Source of the DNA: Taudactylus pleione
Lineage: Eukaryota; Chordata; Amphibia; Anura; Myobatrachidae
Assembly (NCBI GenBank): GCA_031769625.1
Contig: JAUIMM010000135.1
Span: 8,235,501-8,299,500, forward strand
Length of the DNA: 64,000 nucleotides
Reading direction: 5' to 3'
A model generated the notes under the pieces. It was not told where the DNA came from. It did no database searches and was given only the letters and a program-made list of their open reading frames with translations. The position numbers and the translations under genes were made by a program. This document shows, one piece after another, positions 28,041 to 45,194 of the stretch (its first letter is position 1; every line of letters starts with the position of its first letter).

Positions 28041-31000
28041 TAACATCCATTATAACATTCTAATATACATTCTAACATCCATTATAACATTCTAACATCC
28101 ATTATAACATTCTAACATACATTATAACATTCTAATATACATTCTAACATGCATTCTAACATACATTATAACATTCTAATATACATTACAACATCCATTA
28201 TAACATTCTAACATCCATTCTAAAATTCTAATATACATTATAACATCCTTTGTAACATTCTAACATACATTATAACATTCTAATATACATTCTAACATTC
28301 TAATATGCATTCTAACATACATTATAACATTCTAATATACATTCTAATATTCATTATAAAATAATAACATACATTATTTGATTCTAATATACATTCTAAC
28401 ATCCATTTTAACATTCTATCATACAATATTAGAATCCAATATACATTGTAACATCCATTATAACATTCTAACATACATTATAACATGGTAATATACATTA
28501 TAACAATCTAATATACATTCTAACATCCATTATAACATTCTAACATATATTTTAACAATCTAAAATACATTCTAACATCCATTATAACATTCTAACATAG
28601 ATAATAACATTCTAACATACATTCTAACATTCTAATATACATTCAAACATCCATAATAACATTCTAACATGCATGCTAACATTCTAACATACATTCTAAC
28701 ATTCTAATATACATTCTAACATCCATTATAACATTCTAATATACATTCTAACTTCAATTATAACATTCTAACATCCATTTTAATATTCTAATATACATTC
28801 TAACATCCATTATAATATTCTAACATCCATTATAACATTCTAACATCCATTATAGCATTCTAATATACATTTTAACATGCATTCTAACATACATTATAAC
28901 ATTCTAATATACATTATAGCATCCATTATAACATTCTAACATCCATTCTAACATTCTAATGTACATTATAACATCCAATATAACATTCTAACATGCATTA
29001 CAACATTCTAATATACATTCTAATATCCATTATAACATTCTAACATACAATATAACATTCTAACATACATTATAACATTCTAACATACATTATAACAATC
29101 TAATATACATTTAAACTTCCATTATAACATTCTGACATACATTATAACATTCTAATATACATTCTAATATGCATTCTAACATTCTAACATTCTAATATAC
29201 ATTTTAACATCCATTATAACATATAACATACATTATAACAATCTTATATACATTCTAACATCCATTATAACATTCTAACATACATTTTAACATTCTAATA
29301 TACATTCTAACATCCATTATAACATTCTAATATACATTATAACATTCTAATATACATTTTAACATCCATTATAACATTCTAACATACATTCTAACATTCT
29401 ACTATACTTTCTAACATCCATTATAACATTCTAATATACATTCTAACATCCATTATAACATTCTAATATACATTCTAACATTATAATATACATCCAAATA
29501 TCCATTATAACATTCAATCATACATTATAACATTCTAATATACATACTAACATCCATTATAACATTCTAACAAACATTATAAAAATCTAATATACATTCT
29601 AACATCCATTATAACATTCTAACATACATTATAACATTCTATTATACATTCTAACATCCATTAGAACATTTTTACAAACATTATAACATTCTAACATACA
29701 TTATAACATTCTAGAATTCATTTTAACATCAATTATAACATGCTAACATACATTATAACATTCTAATACACATTCTAACATCCATTATAACATTCTCACA
29801 TACATTACAACAATCTAAAATAACATTCTAACATCCATTATAACAGTCTAATATACATTATAACATTCTAATATATATTTTAACATCCATTATAACATTC
29901 TAACATACATTATAACAATCTAATATACATTCTAACATCCATTATAACATTCTAACATCCATAATAACATTCTAACATACATTCTAACATTCTAATATAC
30001 ATTCTAACATCCATTATAACATTCTAACATACATTATAACATTCTAACATACATTATAACATTCTAATATACATTCTAACATCCATTATAACATTCTAAC
30101 ATACATTATAACAATCTAATATACATTCTAACATCCATAATAACATTCTAACATACATTCTAACATTCTAATATACATTCTAATTTCCATTATAACATTC
30201 TAACATTCTAATATACATTCTAAAATCAATTATAACATTTTAACATCCATTTTAACATTCTAATATACATTCTAACATCCATTATAACATTCTAACATAC
30301 ATTCTAACATACATTATAACATTCTAATATACATTCTAACATCCATTATAACATTTTAACATACATTATAAAAATCTCTTATACATTCTAACATCCATTA
30401 TAACATTATAACATACATTACAACATTCTAATATACATTCTAACATCCATTATAACATTCTAACATACATTATAACTTTCTAATATACATTCTAACATCC
30501 AATATAACATTCTAACATCCATAATAACATTCTAACATACATTCTAACATTCTAATATACATTCTAACATAAATTATAACATTCTAACATACATTATAAC
30601 ATTCTATTATACAATCTAACATCCATTATAACATTCTAACATACAATATAACAATCTCATATACATTCTAACATCCATTTTAACATTCTAACATACATTA
30701 TAACATTCTAAAATACATTCTAACATCCATTATTACATTCTAACATCCATAATAACATTCTAACATATATTCTAACATTCTAATATACATTCTAACATCT
30801 ATTATAACATTCTAACATACATTCTAACTTTCTAATATACATTCTAACATCCATTATAACATTCTATCATACATTCTAACATTCTAATATTCATTCTAAA
30901 ATCAATTATAACATTCTAACATCCATTTTAACATTCTAATATACATTCTAACATCCATTATAACATTCTAACATACATTATAACATTCTAACATCCATTA

Positions 31001-31690
31001 TAACTTTCTAATATACATTCTAACATTCATTATAACATTCTAACATACATTATAACATTCTTAAGTACATTCTAACATGCATTCTAACATACATTATATA
31101 ATTCTAATATACATTATAACATCCATTATAACATTCTAACATCCATTCTAAAATTATAATATACATTATAACATCCATTATAACATTCTAACATCCAATG
31201 TAAAATTCTAACATACATTATAACATTCTAATATACATTCTAAAATCCATTTTAACATAATAACATACATTATAACATTGTAATATACATTCTAACATCC
31301 ATTATAACATTCTATCATACATTATAACAATCCAATATAAATTCTAACATCCATTATAACTTTCTAACATACATTATAACATGGTAACATACATTATAAC
31401 TTTCTAATATACATTCTAACATCCATTATAACATTCTAACATACATTCTAACATTCTAATATACAATCTAAAATTATAACATTCTAACATTCATTTTAAC
31501 ATTCTAATATACATTCTAACATCCATTATAACATTCTACCATACATTATAACAATCGAATAAACATTCTAACATCCATTATAACAATCTAACATACATTA
31601 TAACATTCTAATATACATTCTAACATCCATTATAACATTCTAACATACATTATAACTTTCTAATATACATTCTAACATCCAATATAACAT

Positions 31691-33393
31691 TCTAACATCC
31701 ATAATAACATTCTAACATACATTCTAACATTCTAATATACATTCTAACATCCATTATAACATTCAAACATACATTATAACATTCTAATATACATTCTAAC
31801 ATCCATTATAACATTCTAACATCCATAATAACATTCTAACATACATTCTAACATTCTAATATTCATTCTAACATCCATTATAACATACTAACATACATTC
31901 TAACTTTCTAATATACATTCTAACATCCATTATAACATTCTAACATACATTCTAACATTCTAATATTCATTCTAAAATCAATTATAACATTCTAACATCC
32001 ATTTTAACATTCTAATATACATTATAACATCCATTATAATATTCTAACATCCATTATAACATTCTAACATCCATTATAACATTCTAATATACATTCTAAC
32101 ATCCATTATAACATTCTAACATACAATATAACATTCTTATGTACATTCTAACATGCATTCTAACATACATTATAACATTCTAATATACATAATAACATCC
32201 ATTATAACATTCTAACATCCATTCTAAAATTCTAATATACATTATAACATCCATTATAACATTCTAACAACCAATGTAACATTCTAACATACATTATAAC
32301 ATTTTAGTATACATTCTAACATTCTAATATACATTCTAACATACATTATAACATTCTAATATACATTCTAATATCCATTATAACATAATAACATACATTA
32401 TAACATTCTAATATACATTCTAACATCCATTCTAACATTCTATCATACAGTATAACAATCCAATAAACATTCTAACATCCATTATAACATTCTAACATAC
32501 ATTATAACATGGTAACATACATTATAACTTTCTAATATACATTCTAACATCCATTATAACATTCTAACATACATTATAACAATCTAAAATACATTCTAAC
32601 ATCCATTATAACATTCTAACATACATAATAACATTCTAACATACATTCTAACATTCTAATATACATCCTAACATCCATTATGACATTCTAACATCCATAC
32701 TAACATTCTAATATACATTATAACTTCAATTATAACTTTCTAACATCCATTTTAATATTCTAATATACATTCTAACATCCATTATAATATTCTAACAACC
32801 ATTATAACATTCTAAAATCCATTATTACATTCTAATATACATTCTAACATGCATTCTCACATACATTATAACATTCTAATATACATTATAGCATCCATTA
32901 TAACATTCTAACATCCATTCTAACATTTTATTATACATTATAACATCCAATATAACATTCTAACATGCATTACAACATTCTAATATACATTCTAACATCC
33001 ATTTTAACATTCTAACATACATTCTAATATCCATACTAACATTCTAACATACATTATAACATTCTAATATACATTCTAACATCCATTATAACATATACCA
33101 TACATTATAACAATCTAATATACATTCTAACATCCATTATAACTTTCTAATATAAATTCTAACATCCATTATAACATTCTAATATCCATAATAACATTCT
33201 AACATACAATCTAAGATTCCAATATACATTCTAATATCCATTATAACATTCTAACATACATTATAACATTCTAATATACATTCTAACATCCATTATAACA
33301 TTCTCACATACATTATAACATTCTAATATACATTCTAACATCCATTATAACATTCTAACATCAATAATAACATTCTAACATTCTAATATACAT
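31691..33393 (-). repeat. 1,703-base higher-order repeat, copy 1
   Basis: The markers attcaaacat (31,761), taacatacta (31,881), ccaatgtaac (32,271) and ggtaacatac (32,511) all recur 1,703 bases later. Further right, the markers ctaagattcc (33,211) and acatcaataa (33,358) recur at 1,723, so copy 2 carries one extra 20-base unit. Confidence 0.9.
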
Positions 33394-35116
33394 TCTAACA
33401 TCCATTATAACATTCTAACATACATTCTAACATTCTAATATACATTCTAACATCCATTATAACATTCAAACATACATTATAACATTCTAATATACATTCT
33501 AACATCCATTATAACATTCTAACATCCATAATAACATTCTAACATACATTCTAACATTCTAATATTCATTCTAACATCCATTATAACATACTAACATACA
33601 TTCTAACTTTCTAATATACATTCTAACATCCATTCTAACATTCTAACATACATTCTAACATTCTAATATTCATTCTAAAATCAATTATAACATTCTAACA
33701 TCCATTTTAACATTCTAATATACATTATAACATCCATTATAATATTCTAACATCCATTATAACATTCTAACATCCATTATAACATTCTAATATACATTCT
33801 AACATCCATTATAACATTCTAACATACAATATAACATTCTAATGTACATTCTAACATGCATTCTAACATACATTATAACATTCTAATATACATTATAACA
33901 TCCATTATAACATTCTAACATCCATTCTAAAATTCTAATATACATTATAACATCCATTATAACATTCTAACAACCAATGTAACATTCTAACATACATTAT
34001 AACATTTTAGTATACATTCTAACATTCTAATATACATTCTAACATACATTATAACATTCTAATATACATTCTAATATCCATTATAACATAATAACATACA
34101 TTATAACATTCTAATATACATTCTAACATCCATTCTAACATTCTATCATACAGTATAACAATCCAATAAACATTCTAACATCCATTATAACATTCTAACA
34201 TACATTATAACATGGTAACATACATTATAACTTTCTAATATACATTCTAACATCCATTATAACATTCTAACATACATTATAACAATCTAAAATACATTCT
34301 AACATCCATTATAACATTCTAACATACATAATAACATTCTAACATACATTCTAACATTCTAATATACATCCTAACATCCATTATGACATTCTAACATCCA
34401 TACTAACATTCTAATATACATTATAACTTCAATTATAACTTTCTAACATCCATTTTAATATTCTAATATACATTCTAACATCCATTATAATATTCTAACA
34501 ACCATTATAACATTCTAAAATCCATTATTACATTCTAATATACATTCTAACATGCATTCTCACATACATTATAACATTCTAATATACATTATAGCATCCA
34601 TTATAACATTCTAACATCCATTCTAACATTTTATTATACATTATAACATCCAATATAACATTCTAACATGCATTACAACATTCTAATATACATTCTAACA
34701 TCCATTTTAACATTCTAACATACATTCTAATATCCATACTAACATTCTAACATACATTATAACATTCTAATATACATTCTAACATCCATTATAACATATA
34801 CCATACATTATAACAATCTAATATACATTCTAACATCCATTCTAACATTCTAACATACATTATAACTTTCTAATATAAATTCTAACATCCATTATAACAT
34901 TCTAATATCCATAATAACATTCTAACATACAATCTAAGATTCCAATATACATTCTAATATCCATTCTAACATTCTAACATACATTATAACATTCTAATAT
35001 ACATTCTAACATCCATTATAACATTCTCACATACATTATAACATTCTAATATACATTCTAACATCCATTATAACATTCTAACATCAATAATAACATTCTA
35101 ACATTCTAATATACAT
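33394..35116 (-). repeat. 1,703-base higher-order repeat, copy 2 (plus one 20-base unit)
   Basis: This is a direct tandem copy of 31,691-33,393. The extra 20 bases lie near 34,840-34,865, where copy 1 goes straight from catccattat to aactttctaa. The pair therefore records a kilobase-scale duplication followed by a single-unit slippage event. Confidence 0.9.
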
Positions 35117-37239
35117 TCTAACATCCATTATAACATTCTAACATACATTCTAACATTCTAATATACATTCTAAAATCAATTATAACATTCAAACATCCAT
35201 TTTAACATTCTAATATACCTTATAACATCCACTATAACATTCTAACACACATTATAACATGGTAACTTACATTATAACATTCTAATATACATTCTAACAT
35301 CCAGTATAACATTCTAACATACATTATAACAATCTAAAATACATTCTAACATCCATTATAACATTCTAACATACATCATAACATTCTAATATAGATTCTA
35401 ACATCCATTATAACATTCTAACATCCATTATAACATTCTAACATTCTAATATACATTCTAACATCCATTATAACATTCTAAAAAACATACATTCTAACAT
35501 TCTAATATACATTCTAACATCCATTATAACATTTTAACATACATTATAACTTTCTAATATACATTCTAACATCTAATATAACATTCTAACATCCATTATA
35601 ACATTCTAACATACATTATAACATTCTAACATACATTATAACATTCTAATATACATTTTAACATCCATTATAACATTCTAACATACATTATAACAATCGA
35701 ATATACATTCTAACATCCATTATAACATTGTAATATACATTCTAACATCCATAATAACATTCTAACATACATGCTAACATTCTTCTCTACATTCTAACAT
35801 TCTAATATACATTCTAACATCCATTATAACATGCTAACATCCATTCTAACATTCTAATATACATTCTAACATCAATTATAACATTCTAACATCCATTTTA
35901 ATATTCTAATATACATTCTAACATCCATTATAATATTCTAACATCCATTATAACATTCTAACATCCATTATAACATTCTAATATACATTCTAACATGCAT
36001 TCTAACATACAATTATAACATTCTAATATACATTATAGTAATCATTATAACATTATAACATCCATTCTAACATTCTAATATACATTATAACATCCAATAT
36101 AACATTCTAACATGCATTACAACATTCTAATATACATTCTAATATCCATTATAACATTCTAACATACAATATAACATTCTAACATACATTATAACAATCT
36201 AATATACATTACAACATCCATTATAACATTCTAACATACATTATAACATTCTAATATACATTCTAATATCCATTCTTACATTCTAACATACATTATAACA
36301 TTCTAATATACATTCTAACATCCATTATAACATATACCATACATTATAACAATCTAATATACATTCTAACATCCATTATAACATTCTAACATACATTTTA
36401 ACATTCTAATATACATTCTAACATCCATTATAACATTCTATCATACATTATAACATTCTAGTATACATTATAACATCTATTATAGCATTATAACATACAT
36501 TCTAGCATTCTAATATACATTCTAACATCCATAATAACATTCTAACATACATTCTAACATTCCAAGATACATTCTAACATCCATTATTACATTCTAACAT
36601 ACATTATAACATTCTAATATACATTCTAACATCCATTATAACATTCTAACATACATTATAACAATCTAATATACATTCTAACATCCATTATAACATTCTA
36701 ACATACATTATAACATTCTAATATACATTCTAACATCCATTATAACATTCTAACATCCATAATAACATTCTAACATTCTAATATACATTCTAACATCCTT
36801 TATAACATTCTAACATACATTCTAACATTCTAATATACATTCTAAAATCAATTATAACATTCTAACATCCATTTTAACATTCTAATATACATTATAACAT
36901 CCATTCTAACATTCTAACATACATTATAACAATCTAAAATACATTCTAACATCCATTATAACATTCTAACATACATTTTAACATTCTAATATACATTCTA
37001 ACATGCATTCTCACATCCATTCTAACATTCTAATATACATTATAGCATCCATTATAACATTCTAACATCCATTCTAACATTCTAATATACATTATAACAT
37101 CCATTATAACATTCTAACATACATTATAACAATCTAAAATACATTCTAACATCCATTATAACATTCTAACATACATCATAACATTCTAATATGCATTCTA
37201 ACATCCATTATAACATTCTAACATCCATAATAACATTCT

Positions 37240-38500
37240 AACATTCTAATATACATTCTAAAATCAATTATAACATTCTAACATCCATTTTAACATTCTA
37301 ATATACATTATAACATCCATTATAACATTCTAACATACATTATAACATTCTAATATACATTCTAACATCCATTATAACATTTTAACATACATTATAACAA
37401 TCTAATATACATTCTAACATCCATTATAACATTCTAACATACATTATAACATGCTAATATACATTCTAACATCCATTATAACATTCTAACATACATTATA
37501 ACTTTCTAATATACATTCTAACATACAATATAACATTCTAACATCCATAATAACATTCTAACATCCATTCTAACATTCTAACATACATTATAACTTTCTA
37601 ATATACATTCGAACATCCATTATAACATTCTAACATACATTATAACAATCTAATATACATTCTAACATCCCTTTTAACATTCAAACATACATTATAACAT
37701 TCTAATATACATTCTAGCATCCATTATAACATTCTAACATCCATAATAACATTCTAACATACATTCTAACATTCTAATATACATTCTAACTTCCAATATA
37801 ACATTCTAACATACATTCTAACATTCTAATATACATTCTAACATCCATTATAACATTCTAACAGACATTCTAACATTCTAATATACATTCTAAAATCAAT
37901 TATAACATTCTAACATCCATTTTAACATTCTAATATACATTATAACATCCACTATAATATTCTAACATCCATTATAACATTATAACATCCATTATAACAT
38001 TCTAATATACATTCTAACATCCATTATAACATTCTAACATTCATTATAACAATCTAAAATACTTTCTAACATCCATTATAACATTCTAACATACATCATA
38101 ACATTCTAATATACATTCTAACATCCATTATAACATTCTAACATTCTAATATACATTATAACATCCATTATAACATTTTAACATACATTATAACTTTCTA
38201 ATATACATTCTAACATCCAATATAACATTCTAACATCCATAATAACATTCTAACATACATTCTAACATTCCAATATACATTCTAACATCCATTATAATAT
38301 TATAACATACATTATAACATTCTAACATACATTATAACATTCAAATATACATTCTAACATCCATTATAACATACTAACATACATTATAACAATCGAATAT
38401 ACATTCTAACATCCATTATAACATTCTAACATACATTATAACATTCTAATATACATTCTAACATCCATTATAACAATCTAACATCCATAATAACATTCTA
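37240..38500 (-). repeat. Dispersed duplicate at about 15.46 kb, copy 1
   Basis: Rare variants catcccttttaac (cccttttaac at 37,669), aatctaaaat (38,051) and the attcaaatatac then catactaac series recur near 53,139, 53,501 and 53,810. The offset is 15,470 at the first marker and 15,450 at the second, so one 20-base unit was gained or lost between them. Confidence 0.7.
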
Positions 38501-39836
38501 ACATACATTCTAACATTCTAATATACATTCTAACATCCATTATAACATTCTAACATACATTCTAACATTCTAATATACATTCTAAAATCATTTATAACAT
38601 TCTAACGTCCATTTTAACATTCTAATATACATTATAACATCCATTATAACATTCTAACATCCATTATATCATATACCATACATTATAACAATCTAATATA
38701 CATTCTAACATCCATTATAACATTCTAACATACATTTTAACATTCTAATATACATTCTAACATCCATTATAACATTCTATCATACATTATAACATTCGAG
38801 TATACATTATAACATCTATTATAGCATTATAACATACATTATAACATTCTAATATACATTCTAACATCCATAATAACATTCTAACATACATTCTAACATT
38901 CCAAGATACATTCTAACATCCATTATAACATTCTAACATACATCATAACATTCTAATATACATTCTAACATCCATTAAAACATTCTAACATACATCATAA
39001 CATTCTAATATACATTCTAACATCCATTATAACATTCTAACATCCATAATAACATTCTAACATTCTAATATACATTATAACATCCATTATAACATTTTAA
39101 CATACATCATAACTTTCTAATATACATTCTAACATCCAATATAACATTCTAACATACATTCTAACATTCCAATATACATTCTAACATCCATTATAACATT
39201 CTAACATACATTATAACATTCTAACATGCATTATAACATTCAAATATACATTCTAACATCCATTATAACATACTAACATACATTATAACAATCGAATATA
39301 CATTCTAACATCCATTATAACATTCTAACATACATTCTAACATTCTAATATACATTGTAACATCCATTATAACATTCTAACATCCATAATAACATTCTAA
39401 CATACATTCTAACATTCTAATATACATTCTAACATCCATTATAACATTCTAACATACATTCTAACATTCTAATATACATTCTAACATCCATTATAACATT
39501 CTAACATACATTATAACTTTCTAATATACATTCTAACATATAATATAACATTCTAACATCCATAATAACATTCTAACATACATTCAAACATTCTAATATA
39601 CATTCTAACATCCATTATAACATTCTAACATACATTATAACTTTCTAATATACATTCGAACATCCATTATAACATTCTAACATACATTATAACAATCTAA
39701 TATACATTCTAACATCCATTTTAACATTCTAACATACATTATAACATTCTAATATACATTCTAACATCCATTATAACATTCTAACATCCATAATAACATT
39801 CTAACATACATTCTAACTTTCTAATATACATTCTAA

Positions 39837-41323
39837 CTTCCAATATAACATTCTAACATACATTCTAACATTCTAATATACATTCTAACATCCATTATAA
39901 CATTCTAACAGACATTCTAACATTCTAATATACATTCTAAAATCAATTCTAACATTCTAACATCCATTTTAACATTCTAATATACATTCTAACATCCATT
40001 ATAACATTCTAACATACATTATAACATTCTAATATACATTCTAACATGCATTCTAACATACATTATAACATTCTAATATACATTATAACATCCATTATAA
40101 CATTCTAACATCCATTCTAAAATTCTAATATACATTATAACATCCATTATAACATTCTAACATCCATTGTAACATTCTAACATACATTATAACATTCTAA
40201 TATACATTCTAACATTCTAATATACATTTTAACATACATTATTACATTCTAATATACATCATAATATCCATTATAACATAATATCATACATTATAACATT
40301 CTAATATACATTCTAACATCCATTATAACATTCTATCATACATTATAACAATCCAATATACATTCTAACATCCATTATAACATTCTAACATACATTATAA
40401 CATGGTAACATACATTATAACATTCTAATATACATTCTAACATCCATTATAACATTCTAACATACATTATAACAATCAAAAATACATTATAACATCCATT
40501 ATAACATTCTAACATACATAATAACATTCTAACATACATTCTAACATTCTAATATACATTCTAACATCCATAATAACATTCTAACATACATGCTAACATT
40601 ATTCTCTACATTCTAACATTCTAATATACATTCTAACATCCATTCTAACATTCTAATATACATTCTAACATCAATTATAACATTCTAACATCCATTTTAA
40701 TATTCTAATATACATTCTAACATCCATTATAATATTCTAACATCCATTATAACATTCTAAAATCCATTATAACATTCTAATATACATTCAAACATGCATT
40801 CTAACATACATTATAACATTCTAATATACATTATAGCATCCATTATAACATTCTAACATCCATTCGAACATTCTAATATACATGATAACATCCAATATAA
40901 CATTCTAACATGCATTACAACATTCTAATATACATTTTAATATCCATTATAGCATTCTAACATACAATATAACATTCTAACATACATTATAATAATCTAA
41001 TATACATTACAACATCCATTATAACATTCTAACATACATTATAACATTGTAATATACATTCTAATATCCATTCTAACATTCTAACATACATTATAACATT
41101 CTAATATACATTCTAACATCCATTATAACATATACCATACATTATAACAATCTAATATACATTCTAACCTCCATTATAACATTCTAACATACATTATAAC
41201 ATTCTAATATACATTCTAAAATCCATTATAATATTCTAACATACTTTATAACTTTCTAATATACATTCGAACATCCCTTATAACATTCTAACATACATTA
41301 TAACAATCTAATATACATTCTAA
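39837..41323 (-). repeat. 1,487-base tandem duplication, copy 1
   Basis: The block begins at cttccaatat (39,837). Markers gacattctaac (39,911), aacaatcaaa (40,471) and ttctctac (40,602) recur at exactly 1,487. It ends at about 41,323, directly before the second cttccaatat. A few differences are visible, such as attattctctac here against attcttctctac in copy 2. Confidence 0.9.
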
Positions 41324-42810
41324 CTTCCAATATAACATTCTAACATACATTCTAACATTCTAATATACATTCTAACATCCATTATAACATTCTAACAGAC
41401 ATTCTAACATTCTAATATACATTCTAAAATCAATTCTAACATTCTAACATCCATTTTAACATTCTAATATACATTCTAACATCCATTATAACATTCTAAC
41501 ATACATTATAACATTCTAATATACATTCTAACATGCATTCTAACATACATTATAACATTCTAATATACATTATAACATCCATTATAACATTCTAACATCC
41601 ATTCTAAAATTCTAATATACATTATAACATCCATTATAACATTCTAACATCCATTGTAACATTCTAACATACATTATAACATTCTAATATACATTCTAAC
41701 ATTCTAATATACATTTTAACATACATTATAACATTCTAATATACATCCTAATATCCATTATAACATAATACCATACATTATAACATTCTAATATACATTC
41801 TAACATCCATTATAACATTCTATCATACATTATAACAATCCAATATACATTCTAACATCCATTATAACATTCTAACATACATTATAACATGGTAACATAC
41901 ATTATAACATTCTAATATACATTCTAACATCCATTATAACATTCTAACATACATTATAACAATCAAAAATACATTCTAACATCCATTATAACATTCTAAC
42001 ATACATAATAACATTCTAACATACATTCTAACATTCTAATATACATTCTAACATCCATAATAACATTCTAACATACATGCTAACATTCTTCTCTACATTC
42101 TAACATTCTAATATACATTCTAACATCCATTCTAACATTCTAATATACATTCTAACATCAATTATAACATTCTAACATCCATTTTAATATTCTAATATAC
42201 ATTCTAACATCCATTATAATATTCTAACATCCATTATAACATTCTAACATCCATTATAACATTCTAATATACATTCTAACATGCATTCTAACATACATTA
42301 TAACATTCTAATATACATTATAGCATCCATTATAACATTCTAACATCCATTCGAACATTCTAATATACATGATAACATCCAATATAACATTATAACATGC
42401 ATTACAACATTCTAATATACATTTTAATATCCATTATAGCATTCTAACATACAATATAACATTCTAACATACATTATAATAATCTAATATACATTACAAC
42501 ATCCATTATAACATTCTAACATACATTATAACATTGTAATATACATTCTAATATCCATTCTAACATTCTAACATACATTATAACATTCTAATATACATTC
42601 TAACATCCATTATAACATATACCATACATTATAACAATCTAATATACATTCTAACATCCATTATAACATTCTAACATACATTATAACATTCTAATATACA
42701 TTCTAAAATCCATTATAATATTCTAACATACTTTATAACTTTCTAATATACATTCGAACATCCCTTATAACATTCTAACATACATTATAACAATCTAATA
42801 TACATTCTAA
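41324..42810 (-). repeat. 1,487-base tandem duplication, copy 2
   Basis: This copy is directly abutting copy 1, with offset 1,487 at four markers. It is followed by catccatttt where copy 1 is followed by cttccaatat, which locates the exchange point near 41,323. Its right part also pairs with the sequence 3,835 bases further on. Confidence 0.9.
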
Positions 42811-44560
42811 CATCCATTTTAACATTCTAACATACATTATAACTTTCTAATATACATTCGCACATCCATTATAACATTCTAACAAACATTATAACAATCT
42901 AATATACATTCTAACATCCATTTTAACATTCTAACATACATTATAACATTCTAATATACATTCTAACATCCATTATAACATACAAACATCCATAATAACA
43001 TTCTAACATACATTTTAACATTCTAATATACATTCTAACTTCCAATATAACATTCTAACATACATTCTAACTTTCTAATATACATTCTAACATCCATTCT
43101 AACATTCTAACAGACATTCTAACATTCTAATATACATTCTAAAATCAATTATAACATTCTAACATCCATTTTAACATTCTAATATACATTATAACATCAA
43201 CTATAATATTCTAACATCCATTATAACATTATAACATCCATTATAACATTATAATATACATTCTAACATACATTATAACATTCTAATATACATTCTAACA
43301 TGCATTCTAACATACATTATAACATTCTAATATACATTATAACATCCATTATAACATTCTAACATCCATTCTAAAATTCTAAAATACATTATAACATCCA
43401 TTATAACATTCTAACATCCATTGTAACATTCTAACATACATTATAACATTCTAATATACATTCTAACATTCTAATAAACATTTTAACATACATTATAACA
43501 TTCTAATATACATCCTTATATCCATTATAACATAAAAACATACATTATAACATTCTAATATACATTCTAACATCCATTATAACATTCTATCATACATTAT
43601 AACAATCCAATATACTTTCTAACATCCATTATAACATTCTAACATACATTATAACATGGTAACATACATTATAACATTCTAATATACATTCTAACATCCA
43701 TTATAACATTCTAACATACATTATAACAATCAAAAATACATTCTAACATCCATTATAACATTCTAACATACATAATAACATTCTAACATACATTCAAACA
43801 TTCTAATATACATTCTAACATCCATAATAACATTCTAACATACATGCTAACATTCTTCTCTACATTCTAACATACTAATATACATTCTTACATCCATTAT
43901 AACATTCTAACATCCATTCTAACATTCTAATATACATTCTAACATCAATTATAACATTCTAACATCCATTTTAATATTCTAATATACATTCTAACATCCA
44001 TTATAATATTCTAACATCCATTATAACATTCTAGCATCCATTATAACATTCTAATATACATTCTAACATGCATTCTAACATACATTATAACATTCTAATA
44101 TACATTATAGCATCCATTCTAACATTCTAAAATACATTATAACATCCAATATAACATTCTAACATGCATTACAACATTCTAATATACATTCTAATATCCA
44201 TTATAACATTCCAACATACAATATAACATTCTAACATACATTATAACAATCTAATATACATTACAACATCCATTATAACATTCTAACATACATTATAACA
44301 TTGTAATATACATTCTAATATCCATTCTAACATTCTAACATACATTATAACATTCTAATATACATTCTAACATACATTATAACATTCAAATATACATTCT
44401 AACATCCATTTTAACATACTAACATACATTATAACAATCGAATATACATTCTAACATCCATTATAACATTCTAACATACATTATAACATTCTAATATACA
44501 TTCTAACATCCATTATAACAATCTAACATCCATAATAACATTCTAACATACATTCTAACA
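41360..44560 (-). repeat. 3,835-base higher-order repeat, copy 1
   Basis: The markers cagacattct (41,396 and 43,111), ttctctac (42,089 and 43,856) and cgcacatcc (42,859) each recur 3,835 bases later. Similarity is lost near 44,561 (tttcaatata here). The block overlaps the second 1,487-base copy, so the exchanges are nested. Confidence 0.85.
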
Positions 44561-45194
44561 TTTCAATATACATTCTAACATCCATTCTAACATTCTAACA
44601 TACATTATAACATTCTAACATGCATTATAACATTCAAATATACATTCTAACATCCATTATAACATACTAACATACATTATAACATTCTAATATACATTCT
44701 AACATCCATTATAACATTCTAACATCCATAATAACATTCTAACATACATTCTAACATTCTAATATACATTCTAACATCCATTATAACATTCTAACATACA
44801 TTCTAACATTCTAATATACATTCTAACATCCATTATAACATTCTAACATACATTATAACTTTCTAATATACATTCTAACATAAAATATAACATTCTAACA
44901 TCCATAATAACATTCTAACATACATTCTAACATTCTAATATACATTCTAACATCCATTATAACATTCTAACATACATTATAACTTTCTAATATACATTCG
45001 AACATCCATTATAACATTCTAACATACATTATAACAATCTAATATACATTCTAACATCCATTTTAACATTCTAACATACATTATAACATTCTAATATACA
45101 TTCTAACATCCATTATAACATTCTAACATCCATAATAACATTCTAACATACATTCTAATTTTCTAATATACATTCTAACTTCCAATATAACATT

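Noticed and set aside
28341..28440. Possible foreign insert (unusual attcattataaaataataac and attatttgattc strings)
   Set aside because: All pieces still align to satellite units with a few substitutions and indels. No target duplication, terminal repeat or unique core is seen.
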